From Candidatus Calescibacterium sp. (GTDB lineage: Bacteria > DRYD01), in NCBI GenBank assembly GCA_025057615.1, contig JANXBF010000004.1:1-61325 (forward strand): 61,325 nt of DNA. The letters run 5' to 3'. How positions within the stretch are numbered: the first letter of the stretch is position 1; each line of letters opens with the position of its first letter. The notes under the pieces were generated by a model. That model made no database searches and was not told where the DNA came from. It was given only the letters and a program-made list of their open reading frames with translations. The position numbers and the translations under genes were made by a program. Of the stretch, positions 30,683 to 40,717 are shown piece after piece.

Positions 30683-31568
30683 AAAAATGGGATTCTGTTT
30701 TGGTGTTAGAAGAACAGTTGACATAACAATGAAAATTATTGAAAACAAAGAACAGAATGTTATAACTTTTGGACCAATAATACATAATGAAGATTTAACA
30801 AATTATCTCAAAAATAATGGAGTAAATTATGTTACCAGTTTGGACGAAGTTGATCCTAAAAAAACAAAAAAGGTTATAATAAGGACTCATGGTGCCAAAA
30901 AAGAGGTAATTGACAACCTTAAAAGTATGGGAATAAACGTAATAGATGGAACATGTCCATATGTTATGAGAGTACATAGAATAGTCGAGAAACTGTCTAA
31001 GGAAAACTATCCGATTTTGATAATAGGTAATAAAGATCATCCTGAAATAATTGGGGTTATAGGTTACATAATTAATGATGTCCCATACTTTGTTGTCAAA
31101 AATATTGAAGAAGTGGAACAGCTAAAAAATGAAGGCAAATTCGAAAAACTGAAAAAAATTGGAATCGTTACGCAAACCACAGAAAAAATAGATAAGGTTA
31201 GAAAAATAGTTAACTATCTTATGGATTTTATTCCAGAAGTTAGATACTTTAAAACGATCTGTTATGCTACTGATGAAAATCAGGGAGCAATACATAAATT
31301 GGCTCCCATGGTTGATATAGTTATTGTTATTGGAGGAAAACATAGTTCTAATACAATAAAACTTTACGAGATTGCAAAAAGTTACTGCTATAGAACCTAT
31401 CATATCCAAAATGAAAAAGATTTGGATATAGGTTGGTTTAATTATAACGATAAAGTTGGAATAACGGCAGGTGCATCTACTCCAGACTGGGTAATAGCTA
31501 ATGTTGTGGAAAAAATTAGAGAGTTTTCTGAAATTCTGAGAAAAGGAGAGTGTCATGAAGTTACATAA
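30663..31568 (+). CDS. ispH: 4-hydroxy-3-methylbut-2-enyl diphosphate reductase
   Basis: GFCFGVRRTVD, IRTHGAKKEV, DGTCPYVMRVH, TICYATDENQGA. Confidence 0.95.
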   Translation: MEIFLAEKMGFCFGVRRTVDITMKIIENKEQNVITFGPIIHNEDLTNYLKNNGVNYVTSLDEVDPKKTKKVIIRTHGAKKEVIDNLKSMGINVIDGTCPYVMRVHRIVEKLSKENYPILIIGNKDHPEIIGVIGYIINDVPYFVVKNIEEVEQLKNEGKFEKLKKIGIVTQTTEKIDKVRKIVNYLMDFIPEVRYFKTICYATDENQGAIHKLAPMVDIVIVIGGKHSSNTIKLYEIAKSYCYRTYHIQNEKDLDIGWFNYNDKVGITAGASTPDWVIANVVEKIREFSEILRKGECHEVT

Positions 31569-32988
31569 CATAAAAATACTTATTTTTAAATTATTCATTG
31601 TTTGTTCTATTATAATCATCTACTTTGTTTTGTTTTCTCCTAAAAACAGTTCTAATGCAAATGATAAAGTCGATATAGGAACATCTTCTTTTGAGCTTTT
31701 TAGACAGGTTGTTGCTTATAGTTATAGAGACTTTGTTGAAAAAGTTGATCTTAAGGATAAATTTAATCAAACATTAGAGAAAATATATAACGTTTTGAGG
31801 TACGGAGGGTATAATACTAAACTTTATGTTGTTACTTCCAGTGGTATCAAAAATCAAGTGAATGACTTTGAAAGCTACTACAATAAAATTTTTGATGAAA
31901 TCAGAAATTCTCAGGTTGATGTTAATTCCATTTTGAATTCCAAAAAACTGAGTGTTAATCAGCAGGAATTGTATAAAAATTTCTATGACAATTTAAAGAC
32001 GAAGGAAGGATTTTTGAAATTCACTATTCAGAGTTATTGTTCTTCTCTTGATAACTACACAGAGTATATGGGTCCCAAGGAATATAGAACATTCAGAGAA
32101 AATATACAGGGAGGGAATTTCAGTGGTGTTGGAATAGTAATGTTTAGAAATGAACGTGAAAATGGTGAGATTACTGTTGTTGAAGTTATTGATGATTCTC
32201 CAGCATTCGAGAAAGGTATTAAAGCTGGTGATAGGATAATAAAAGTTGATGATAAAGACGTAACTCAGCTTTCTTTGGATACTGTTCAATCAATGATTAG
32301 AGGACCAGAAAATACAACTGTTAAGTTAACTATTAAACGTGATAATAAATTAATTGAATTCAATCTGATAAGAAAAATGATTCATATCAAAAGTATCAAA
32401 ACTGTAAATAAAGATGGTATACCCATTTTTAGAATAAAGACGTTCAGTACGGGAACCGCCAATGAGTTTTTAGAAGCCTATAAAAAATCAAACAGTCCAT
32501 CCATTTTTATAATAGATTTAAGAAATAATGGAGGTGGTTTGTTAGATGAAGCCGTAAATGTTCTATCTTATTTTGTTGGTCCAAATAAAGTTGGTGTGAA
32601 ATTGAAAAGAAGAAATGAAATTGAACAGGTGTTCTATACTAAACACAGGAAACAGATTGATTATTCAAAGGTTGCTTTATTAGTTAATGGTTATACTGCA
32701 AGTGCATCAGAAATATTGGCTCAATCCCTTAAAGATTACCTAAAGAATGATATTATTATTATAGGTTCAAAGACATACGGTAAGAATACTGTCCAGACTT
32801 TATATAATCTCCTTGATCAGGGTGTTTTAAAAATGACTATTGGTAAATACTTCACAATATCTAATAGAGATATCTATAAAGATAAAGTTGAATTAGATTA
32901 TGAATTAAATATTAATGTAGAACAAACGAAACTATATACTTCTGAAGATTATCAATGTAATAAAGCAATAGAATTATTAACCAAATAG
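31555..32988 (+). CDS. Carboxy-terminal processing protease (S41)
   Basis: PDZ ([30 protein letters not shown]), [18 protein letters not shown] catalytic Ser, [11 protein letters not shown] catalytic Lys. Confidence 0.93.
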   Translation: MKLHNIKILIFKLFIVCSIIIIYFVLFSPKNSSNANDKVDIGTSSFELFRQVVAYSYRDFVEKVDLKDKFNQTLEKIYNVLRYGGYNTKLYVVTSSGIKNQVNDFESYYNKIFDEIRNSQVDVNSILNSKKLSVNQQELYKNFYDNLKTKEGFLKFTIQSYCSSLDNYTEYMGPKEYRTFRENIQGGNFSGVGIVMFRNERENGEITVVEVIDDSPAFEKGIKAGDRIIKVDDKDVTQLSLDTVQSMIRGPENTTVKLTIKRDNKLIEFNLIRKMIHIKSIKTVNKDGIPIFRIKTFSTGTANEFLEAYKKSNSPSIFIIDLRNNGGGLLDEAVNVLSYFVGPNKVGVKLKRRNEIEQVFYTKHRKQIDYSKVALLVNGYTASASEILAQSLKDYLKNDIIIIGSKTYGKNTVQTLYNLLDQGVLKMTIGKYFTISNRDIYKDKVELDYELNINVEQTKLYTSEDYQCNKAIELLTK

Positions 32989-32998
32989 GAGGTATATT

Positions 32999-33136
32999 AT
33001 GACTAAGAGGACTTTTCAACCAAATAATAGAAAAAGAAAGAAAAAACATGGGTTTCTATCAAGAATGTCTAATAAATCAGGAAGAAAAATAATAAAGAGA
33101 AGAAGAATGAAAGGTAGAAAAAGACTTTCAGTTTAA
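32999..33136 (+). CDS. rpmH: 50S ribosomal protein L34 (absent from supplied ORF track; 45 aa)
   Basis: Translation [54 protein letters not shown] upstream. Confidence 0.95.
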   Translation: MTKRTFQPNNRKRKKKHGFLSRMSNKSGRKIIKRRRMKGRKRLSV

Positions 33137-33681
33137 TGAATAACAATTTTTTAACTCCTTCTGATATATCAAGAGTCAAATTTAGTTTTTCTTTTAGAGG
33201 ATATAATACTCAGGAAGTTGATGAATTTCTCGAGCAAATAGAGAGAGAATATACAAGGTTGTGGAAGGAGAATTCTGAGTTGAGAAGCCAAGTTGATTTT
33301 CTGAGAAAAGAGTTGGAAGCCTATAAAAAAATGGAAAATATAATAAATGAATCTGTTATAACATCTAAAAAGTTGGCTGAAGATATAAAGCATCAGGCTC
33401 AAAGTGAAGCTAATTACATAATTTCCAAGGCTCTTAAAGAAGCAGAGGATATAAGAATTAATTGTCAAAAAAATGTGGCTAATCTAATCCAAGAAATAAA
33501 TAGGTTAAGAGAAATAAGAAATGATATGATTTTAGAAACCAAGAATTACCTTAATCTTTTAATTAATAAAATAGAAAATATTGAAAAAACGCTTGATAAT
33601 TATGATAATCTGCCTATGCTACTTGGGTTACCGATGCTACGCAATAAAAATGAAGATCAAAAAGGAGGTATAACATGTTAA
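33136..33681 (+). CDS. DivIVA domain protein
   Basis: LTPSDISRVKFSFSFRGYNTQEVDEFLEQIEREY followed by coiled coil. Confidence 0.9.
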   Translation: MNNNFLTPSDISRVKFSFSFRGYNTQEVDEFLEQIEREYTRLWKENSELRSQVDFLRKELEAYKKMENIINESVITSKKLAEDIKHQAQSEANYIISKALKEAEDIRINCQKNVANLIQEINRLREIRNDMILETKNYLNLLINKIENIEKTLDNYDNLPMLLGLPMLRNKNEDQKGGITC

Positions 33682-34193
33682 AAAAACCAGTGCTTCAATT
33701 TTCTATTCCCTGTTTGGAGTTAGAGACTGAGGATAAGCCACCAATATTTTCTTATGTTTTTTATGAATTACCATATCCCAATTCACCAGTTTCTTTCTAT
33801 ATAGCCAATGGATGGAGCAACGGTCAGGGAAGTTTTGAACAAGAAATAGTTATAAAGAAACCATCTGGACAAAAACTGGTTTCCACTGGAAAGCAGGATT
33901 TCGAACTTAAACAAAGAAACGTTCCACAACTCATGGTTAATTATTTCAAAGATATACAGTTCGATGAGTTTGGAGATTACACAGTGGAAATATATTTAAA
34001 TGATGAACCAGTAATGGAATATGTTTTAACAGTCAGACAATTGAGTGCTGAAGAAATAGCTAAATTTTTATCTGCTGTCCAACAGCAAGAATCTAAGTCT
34101 GCTAATAAACCTGAAATAAAGAGCGAAAAAGTGGATACACAAAAACCAAAAACGGCTTCTTCTGAAGATGAAGGATTCATTATTTCTGGATAA
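33675..34193 (+). CDS. Beta-sandwich-like protein of unknown function (DUF6941-like, tentative)
   Basis: ANGWSNGQGSFEQEIVIKKPSGQ..., FGDYTVEIYLNDEPVMEYVLTV; SD GGAGGT. Confidence 0.5.
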   Translation: MLKKPVLQFSIPCLELETEDKPPIFSYVFYELPYPNSPVSFYIANGWSNGQGSFEQEIVIKKPSGQKLVSTGKQDFELKQRNVPQLMVNYFKDIQFDEFGDYTVEIYLNDEPVMEYVLTVRQLSAEEIAKFLSAVQQQESKSANKPEIKSEKVDTQKPKTASSEDEGFIISG

Positions 34194-34683
34194 AGTAGCC
34201 GTTTATCCAGGTAGTTTCGACCCTATAACTCTTGGACACCTGGATATTATTAATCGTGCCATAACCCTTTTCGATACTCTTATAATACTTGTTTTGAATA
34301 ATTACAGAAAAAAACCTCTTTTTTCTATACAAGAGAGAACTGAATTGATAAAGAAATGTATTGAAAATAATCAAAAAATAGTGGTTGATTCTTATTGTGG
34401 TTTACTTGTTGATTATATAAAAGAGAAAGGTATAAAGTTTATAGTTAAAGGTATAAGGGCTATATCTGATTTTGAATACGAATTTCAGCAACATTTGGTT
34501 AATTCCAAGCTGATTGATGTTGAAACCATATTTTTTATGACAAAATTTGAATATAATTTTTTGAGTTCTTCTCTGGTTAAGGAGATAGCTTTTTTTGGAG
34601 GAGATATATCCAATTTTGTTCCGCAAAGCATTCTAAAGGATATATTGATTAAAATGGATAAATTAAGAAGAGGGGAGGATTAG
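34168..34683 (+). CDS. coaD: Phosphopantetheine adenylyltransferase
   Basis: YPGSFDPITLGHLDIINRA, KGIRAISDFEYEFQ, SSSLVKEIAFFGGD. Confidence 0.95.
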   Translation: MKDSLFLDKVAVYPGSFDPITLGHLDIINRAITLFDTLIILVLNNYRKKPLFSIQERTELIKKCIENNQKIVVDSYCGLLVDYIKEKGIKFIVKGIRAISDFEYEFQQHLVNSKLIDVETIFFMTKFEYNFLSSSLVKEIAFFGGDISNFVPQSILKDILIKMDKLRRGED

Positions 34684-34686
34684 TTT

Positions 34687-35004
34687 ATGGAGACAATGGA
34701 ACTACATCAGGTTCTGAATATCCAAAAAATCGCTTTAGTTCTATCTATGCTTTTCACTATTTCAACTGTTTTACTATTAGTTTTAAATGTTTTTATGTCT
34801 GAAAGAGTTAAAGTTAATTTATCTAAGCAGGTAAGGAAAGAAAAAATAAGTTTCTCTAATGAAGATATAACTTTACCAAGTTTTGAAAAGACAGCTACCA
34901 AACAAAATAAGTCTCCTGATAGTTCAGAATTACTATCAAAAACTGATCAAAGAAAAGATACGCAGAGAGAAAGAAGTTCTATTTTCGATTTAAAAGATTT
35001 ATGA
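34687..35004 (+). CDS. Small single-pass membrane protein, unknown
   Basis: One TM segment and charged tail; overlaps surE start by 4 nt. Confidence 0.5.
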   Translation: METMELHQVLNIQKIALVLSMLFTISTVLLLVLNVFMSERVKVNLSKQVRKEKISFSNEDITLPSFEKTATKQNKSPDSSELLSKTDQRKDTQRERSSIFDLKDL

Positions 35005-35996
35005 ATATACTTATTACTAATGATGATGGTTACAATTCAGAGGGTCTGATCTCACTTTACCAATCTTTTGGTAAAGATGAAAATAATATTCTTGATAGAT
35101 TGATTGTTGTTGCTCCTGATAGGGAAAGAAGCGTAAGTGGACATTCTATAACCTATCAGATTCCAGTCAGAATAAAAGAGATATATAAAGATGGCAAAAT
35201 GGAAATTTATAGCTGTACTGGTTCTCCAGCTGACTGTGTGATAATAGCCCGCGGATATCTAGAAAATAAAATAGATTTGATTATATCTGGAATAAATAGA
35301 GGAGCAAATATGGGAATGGATCTAACTGTATCTGGTACATTCTCTGCTGTCACTGAGGGATTTATATATGGTATACCTGGTATAGCAGTTAGTTTATTCC
35401 AGTATGATGATCCTGACTATACTTTTGCAAGTATTTTTATATATGATTTTGTCAGTAGATATAGGAATTTTATTGAAAAATTCAAAAATTTGTTGTTAAA
35501 TATTAATATTCCTCCATTTGTTAATTTGAAAAAGGATATGCCTCCTTTGGTAACATACCAGAGTCAATTTAGACATGTGGCTTACTTAGAGTCCAGACAT
35601 GATCCCAGGCAAAATCTTTATTTCTGGATATACTGGAAAAGGCATAAATTTGAACCACAAAAAGATTTCAAACAAAAAATCCTTGAATATTTCAATAATA
35701 ATATTGAAATAAGTGATGTTGAAGCAATATATAACAATTGCATCTCCATAACACCCATACTATTAGATTTCAATATTGTGAGAAACAAATATAAATTTGT
35801 TCAAATTGATTTTGAAGATTTTTATAAGGAAGTTAAAAATGTTATTCAGGATCTGTCTATGAAATCTTATGAACTTACTTTTTCTAAAATTAATTATTTT
35901 TCTAAAATTGACTCTCCAGATGTTAAATCTGGAGATATTGATATTCGGGCAGAAAAAAATGATAGCTTTTCAGTTATTATAGAAAAAGATAAATGA
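35001..35996 (+). CDS. surE: 5'/3'-nucleotidase SurE with C-terminal extension
   Basis: MNILITNDDGYNSEGL, PDRERSVSGHSIT, SGINRGANMGMDLTVSGTFSAVTEG. Confidence 0.93.
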   Translation: MNILITNDDGYNSEGLISLYQSFGKDENNILDRLIVVAPDRERSVSGHSITYQIPVRIKEIYKDGKMEIYSCTGSPADCVIIARGYLENKIDLIISGINRGANMGMDLTVSGTFSAVTEGFIYGIPGIAVSLFQYDDPDYTFASIFIYDFVSRYRNFIEKFKNLLLNINIPPFVNLKKDMPPLVTYQSQFRHVAYLESRHDPRQNLYFWIYWKRHKFEPQKDFKQKILEYFNNNIEISDVEAIYNNCISITPILLDFNIVRNKYKFVQIDFEDFYKEVKNVIQDLSMKSYELTFSKINYFSKIDSPDVKSGDIDIRAEKNDSFSVIIEKDK

Positions 35997-36027
35997 ATTT
36001 TTGAAGAAAGGAGTATTATTAGTTTAT

Positions 36028-39000
36028 ATGTTTAAAAGAATAGTAATAATGTTTATTTGCTTTATTTCAGTTTTTTCTTTTGCTCAATACTATATACTTA
36101 CTGACCTTGGCAGGGGAGTGGAGAAGATAGAGGTGGATTTATTGACTCCCGAACCCATATATGTTCAAGATTCTCCAAATATGAAGGTTTATCTTATAAA
36201 ATTTAAAGATGGTAACCTACCTGTTGCTTCTGGTATGAGCGGTAGTCCATTAATTTCAAATGGTAAAGTGATTGGTGCTCTTTTTGCAGGATATTCTTTT
36301 CAGAGGGAACCACTTGCATTCGTTATCCCCATCGAATACATGGATAAAATAAGAAATAACTATACTGAAATGAATAAGTTAATTAATTTTGGGAATATCT
36401 CATCAAAATCTATACCGTTGGTTATTACTTTACCTGATGAAAAGTCTTTTAATCTATTTTCTAAGGATTTGAAAAATGTTTTTCCATCCAACACAGTTTT
36501 TAATTTTTTTTCACCTCAAATTGTGGATCCAAAAAATGATGATGGAGTTAAAAATAATTTTGGAGTTATAAGAGAAGGAAGTAGTATAAGTGTTGCTTTT
36601 GTTGATGGAGATATAAAGATATTTGGTACAGGAACGTTAACAAAGATTGATAAAGATGGGTATTTTGTTGCTTTTGGTCATTCTATGTTCAATTTAGGAA
36701 GCGTTAGTATGCCCGTTTATGAATCTAAAGTTATAACCATAGTAAATAGGTATGATGATTCTTTTAAGTTATCTGCTATAACAAATAAGAAAATAGGATC
36801 TATTATTTTTGATAGTAACTATGGTGTTTTAGGTAAAATAGGACAGGATAGTAAGATGATACCGTTAAACATGGAAATATCTGTTTCTAATAAGAAGATA
36901 AAAAACTATTCTTGTTACGTTGTTGATAACCAGAAGATTATGTATGTTTTGAGTTTGATTGCTTTTTATAATGCTATTAAAGACTATGTTCAATCTGATC
37001 TGCCTTATGAGTTTTATATGAGTTTGGGATTTATTAATGGCAGAGTTCAAAATATAACCATACCCTCTATTAATACACCTATTGAAAAATTGTTACCAAT
37101 GTTGTATGAGTATCTGAATTTCATTTCTAATATTCCTTCTCAGGATAATAGAGTTAGCTCTATAAAGTTTTCATTGAATATTAATCCTCAGAATTTGGGT
37201 ATAATAAACAATATTTCTATATCAAATAAGGAGGATAACAATATTAGTTTTGATATAAATTATTTTGATCCAATTTTAAGGCAGAGTGGCAAAGAAACTG
37301 TAAATGTTGTATTCCCAACCGAAGCTGCTAATGAAAGTTTGAGTTTTTCTGTTGGTGGGCAATATGATTTACCTCGAATGTTTGAAGAGCTTGGTATAAT
37401 GTGGACCCCTCCAAAAGATTTTAATCAATTAATTACTTTTATAAACTTTTTTTCTAGACCAGATCCCAAATCATTATCTGTTGTTATTTCCACAAAACTG
37501 TACGGTGCTATAAATTACGCCGGAAAGGTTATTCCTTTGACTACTCCTCAACTATATAAATACTATCTTCAATATAGTATGCCTTTCATATATCTTTCCT
37601 ACTATCCTGTTATAATAGTCCGTAAGACCAATTTTATACCACTTGGATATGATATATTCCAGATAGATATAAATGGTTCTATTTCAAAAGCTGAAAGAAA
37701 AAAACAGGAAAAAACAATTTTGTCATATATTAAAAATGCCAAAAATATGGATAATAATAGTTTTATTATTAAAAGAAATTCAAATAATGTAAATTCTGAT
37801 GATGTAGAACAAGAAATATATAATATTTTGAAAAATTACAATACTAAGACTAATAGAGAAGAAGAAAACACTAACAATAAAGGTAATCAAGAGCAAGAAA
37901 AAGAAGGCCCTGATACTGACTCCAATATGGTTAATCTCTCAAATTATGAAGATTTAGTTGATGGAACTCAAAATAATGTCGTAATAGATTATCAATCTAA
38001 TATAGCTTTTTCTCAGGAAAGTCTTGGAGAAATAAAAGTGGATAAACCACTATTTAAGATATTATATCACAATAACCAATTTTTAGGATTTTCTTATAAC
38101 TTTGATAATTCAACCAATTTATATGTTTTCAAAAATGATGGAAAAATAATAAATTCTGTTAAATTTGATGGTATATTTTCTGATGTTAGGTTGTCAAATA
38201 ATAAAATAGTGGCTTCTACTTATGAGGGTCAAATAATAATCATAAATCCAACAAATTTTTCGATTGAAAAAAAGATAAATACTGATTATGTTTTTCAGAA
38301 TGCAGATTTTTATAAAAACTATCTAGTGGCTACGAATATTAAATATCCATCTTCTTTGGTATTTTTTTCTCTTGATGGTAATAAGCTTAGAGAAGAGGTG
38401 CTGCCCTTTATAAATATTTCTAATTTACTTATTGATGGTGATAATATTTTGTTGGCCTGTTATGGAGGAATGGTATTGAAAATGAATGAAGATGAAAAAA
38501 AGTATTTTCAGACGTATCAGGAAAATGTCACAGCACTGGGAATTGTAGATGATAATTTACTTATTGGTACATACCCAAAACCTTATCTATATGTTATACC
38601 AAACTACAGAAATAGTACAGGATTTAACAGACCAATACTTTACGATGGATTCGATACCAATGGATACGTTGAGGATATAATGGTCTTTAATAATAAGATA
38701 TTCTTGAGTTATAAAGGAGGTAAACTATCAGTTTTTTCGATTAAAAAGGATGAGCTTTTGGGTGTAATAAATGACACATTTCAAAAAACTGATAATCTCA
38801 ACTGGGAAAAGAACATATCTGTTCCAAACTTCTATTGGTTTATACCTTTTGTCAAATCTTCTGAAAAATTTTATATTCCATATATATCTAACACGTTTAC
38901 TGTTATAAATTTTTCTAACAAATCAGAAAAAGGGTATTATATTTCTAAAGTTTTTGATTCTGGCCAACAGAAATATTTATATGACCTTGTTATAAGAGCT

Positions 39001-39759
39001 GAAGGGAATTATGATCTGTTTATAAGGTGGGGTAATAACCCCATAGTTGATCAGACCTGGACAAAATGGATTAGCTATAAAGATATTAACAAATTTAACT
39101 ACCAATATAGGTATTTTCAATACAAATTTATAATCTATCCTGGAACTACAATACATTCCATTTTCGGATTATTTGAAAAGATTAATTATAAACCATTTTT
39201 TATTATCGATTCTGGTAGGAAAGTGTATAATTCTAATGGGTCTATTAATGTTAGTTTATGGGATCCAAATGGTGACAAACTGAATGTTTATTTGAAATAT
39301 TATGACGGTAAAAGATGGATCGAGATTGATAAAAAACAGATCACAACTAAAAAAACAGATGTAAACACTCCTGACTTCTCTACTAATTTATCTCTCAATA
39401 TTTCAAAATTAAACAATAAGAAGGGTAAAATTAAACTAAAGATTGTTGTTGATGATTTACCCTTAAATCCCTCAAACTATTTTATTCAAGAACAAGAAAT
39501 ACAGATATTTATTGATAATTCTAAGCCAGTAATAAAAAAATATACATATGTAAATGGCTTGTTGAGAGTTTTAGTTGAGGATGATTCATTTGTTGAAGCC
39601 TTTGTCCAAAATGGTAAGGATATTATACCTATGAAACTTAAAAAAATAGAAAACAATGTTTATGAGTATATCTTAAATGTATCAAAATTGGATAAGCAGA
39701 TACAAATTATTGTAAAGGATGAAGCGGAAAATAATCAGGAGTTGAAGGTAATACTATGA
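36028..39759 (+). CDS. Large exported SpoIVB/S55-type peptidase-like protein with beta-propeller-like and Ig-like C-terminal regions
   Basis: Signal peptide; VASGMSGSPLISNGKVIGALFAGYSFQREPLAFVIPIEYM; VAFGHSMFNLGSVSMPVY; beta-repeat region; ATG 36028 (track start TTG 36001). Confidence 0.8.
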   Translation: MFKRIVIMFICFISVFSFAQYYILTDLGRGVEKIEVDLLTPEPIYVQDSPNMKVYLIKFKDGNLPVASGMSGSPLISNGKVIGALFAGYSFQREPLAFVIPIEYMDKIRNNYTEMNKLINFGNISSKSIPLVITLPDEKSFNLFSKDLKNVFPSNTVFNFFSPQIVDPKNDDGVKNNFGVIREGSSISVAFVDGDIKIFGTGTLTKIDKDGYFVAFGHSMFNLGSVSMPVYESKVITIVNRYDDSFKLSAITNKKIGSIIFDSNYGVLGKIGQDSKMIPLNMEISVSNKKIKNYSCYVVDNQKIMYVLSLIAFYNAIKDYVQSDLPYEFYMSLGFINGRVQNITIPSINTPIEKLLPMLYEYLNFISNIPSQDNRVSSIKFSLNINPQNLGIINNISISNKEDNNISFDINYFDPILRQSGKETVNVVFPTEAANESLSFSVGGQYDLPRMFEELGIMWTPPKDFNQLITFINFFSRPDPKSLSVVISTKLYGAINYAGKVIPLTTPQLYKYYLQYSMPFIYLSYYPVIIVRKTNFIPLGYDIFQIDINGSISKAERKKQEKTILSYIKNAKNMDNNSFIIKRNSNNVNSDDVEQEIYNILKNYNTKTNREEENTNNKGNQEQEKEGPDTDSNMVNLSNYEDLVDGTQNNVVIDYQSNIAFSQESLGEIKVDKPLFKILYHNNQFLGFSYNFDNSTNLYVFKNDGKIINSVKFDGIFSDVRLSNNKIVASTYEGQIIIINPTNFSIEKKINTDYVFQNADFYKNYLVATNIKYPSSLVFFSLDGNKLREEVLPFINISNLLIDGDNILLACYGGMVLKMNEDEKKYFQTYQENVTALGIVDDNLLIGTYPKPYLYVIPNYRNSTGFNRPILYDGFDTNGYVEDIMVFNNKIFLSYKGGKLSVFSIKKDELLGVINDTFQKTDNLNWEKNISVPNFYWFIPFVKSSEKFYIPYISNTFTVINFSNKSEKGYYISKVFDSGQQKYLYDLVIRAEGNYDLFIRWGNNPIVDQTWTKWISYKDINKFNYQYRYFQYKFIIYPGTTIHSIFGLFEKINYKPFFIIDSGRKVYNSNGSINVSLWDPNGDKLNVYLKYYDGKRWIEIDKKQITTKKTDVNTPDFSTNLSLNISKLNNKKGKIKLKIVVDDLPLNPSNYFIQEQEIQIFIDNSKPVIKKYTYVNGLLRVLVEDDSFVEAFVQNGKDIIPMKLKKIENNVYEYILNVSKLDKQIQIIVKDEAENNQELKVIL

Positions 39760-40064
39760 AAAAAGTGACTATAATATTTTGGGTAATTTTATCTCTATTT
39801 TTAATTGCTCTTTTTATTTCTCCTTTTTCTGCTCAAAAAATATATTTATTACTATCGAGAACATCTTTATATAATACTATAGATCTGAAATATAAACATA
39901 CTCATGAAACTGACGAAGCAAAAGAGTTAGTTTATTTTGAGAATGAATTTGTAAATCAGCCTTATGCCAACCCTATGGATTCATCTATTGAACTTATCCA
40001 GTTATCTTTATCGCTTACTGTTTTGTCTTTACTAGTAATCCAATTTAGAAAGGTAAGTAGGTAA
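39756..40064 (+). CDS. Small membrane protein, unknown
   Basis: Two hydrophobic segments; overlaps the preceding stop by 4 nt. Confidence 0.5.
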   Translation: MKKVTIIFWVILSLFLIALFISPFSAQKIYLLLSRTSLYNTIDLKYKHTHETDEAKELVYFENEFVNQPYANPMDSSIELIQLSLSLTVLSLLVIQFRKVSR

Positions 40065-40067
40065 CAT

Positions 40068-40322
40068 TTAGTATTTGTTAAATAGTTGTTGTGAAATAAT
40101 ACTTAGAAGGAGGGATAGAAAGAGAAATATGTAAGCAACAATTGATGTCCATTTTTGGATCATTTCTTCCTTGGTTAATTTTTTGGAGGTTTTTGATTCT
40201 ATTTGTTGTCCCATTATTCCGCTTAGTCCAGATCTTTCTGTTACATAGCTTGCAACTCCTATTATCAAGAGAATACTAACAATTATGAAAAGAATAACTA
40301 ATATCTTATATATGTTTTCCAT
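40068..40322 (-). CDS. secG: SecG-like preprotein translocase subunit
   Basis: Two TM small protein with RSGLSGIMG-like loop and second TM. Confidence 0.72.
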   Translation of the reverse strand: MENIYKILVILFIIVSILLIIGVASYVTERSGLSGIMGQQIESKTSKKLTKEEMIQKWTSIVAYIFLFLSLLLSIISQQLFNKY

Positions 40323-40709
40323 TTATTCTCCAATAAATTCCCTATATTTTTCAGCTGACATTAGTTTATCTTTATATTTATCAAAATTTTTGATTTCTGT
40401 TTTGAAGATCCAATGTTCGTAAGGGTCTTGGTTAAGCAATTCCGGTTTATTTACAACTTCTTCATTTATATCTATTACAATTCCTTCAACTGGACTGTAT
40501 AGGTCAGAAACACTTTTGACGGATTCTATAGAACCACATACTTTCATGAACTCAACTTTTTGATTGATATTAGGTACTTCTATATAGACAATATCTCCTA
40601 ATTCTTTCTGTGCAAAATCCGTAATTCCTACTTTAGCAATATTTTCATCAAGTAATATCCATTCATGTTGTTCGGAATATAATAGGTTATCTGGTATTTT
40701 GTAATTCAT
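40323..40709 (-). CDS. gcvH: Glycine cleavage system H protein / lipoyl carrier
   Basis: YSEQHEWILLDENIAKVGITDFAQKELGDIVYIEVP, CGSIESVKSVSDLYSPVEG lipoyl-Lys region. Confidence 0.95.
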   Translation of the reverse strand: MNYKIPDNLLYSEQHEWILLDENIAKVGITDFAQKELGDIVYIEVPNINQKVEFMKVCGSIESVKSVSDLYSPVEGIVIDINEEVVNKPELLNQDPYEHWIFKTEIKNFDKYKDKLMSAEKYREFIGE

Positions 40710-40717
40710 AGTACCTC

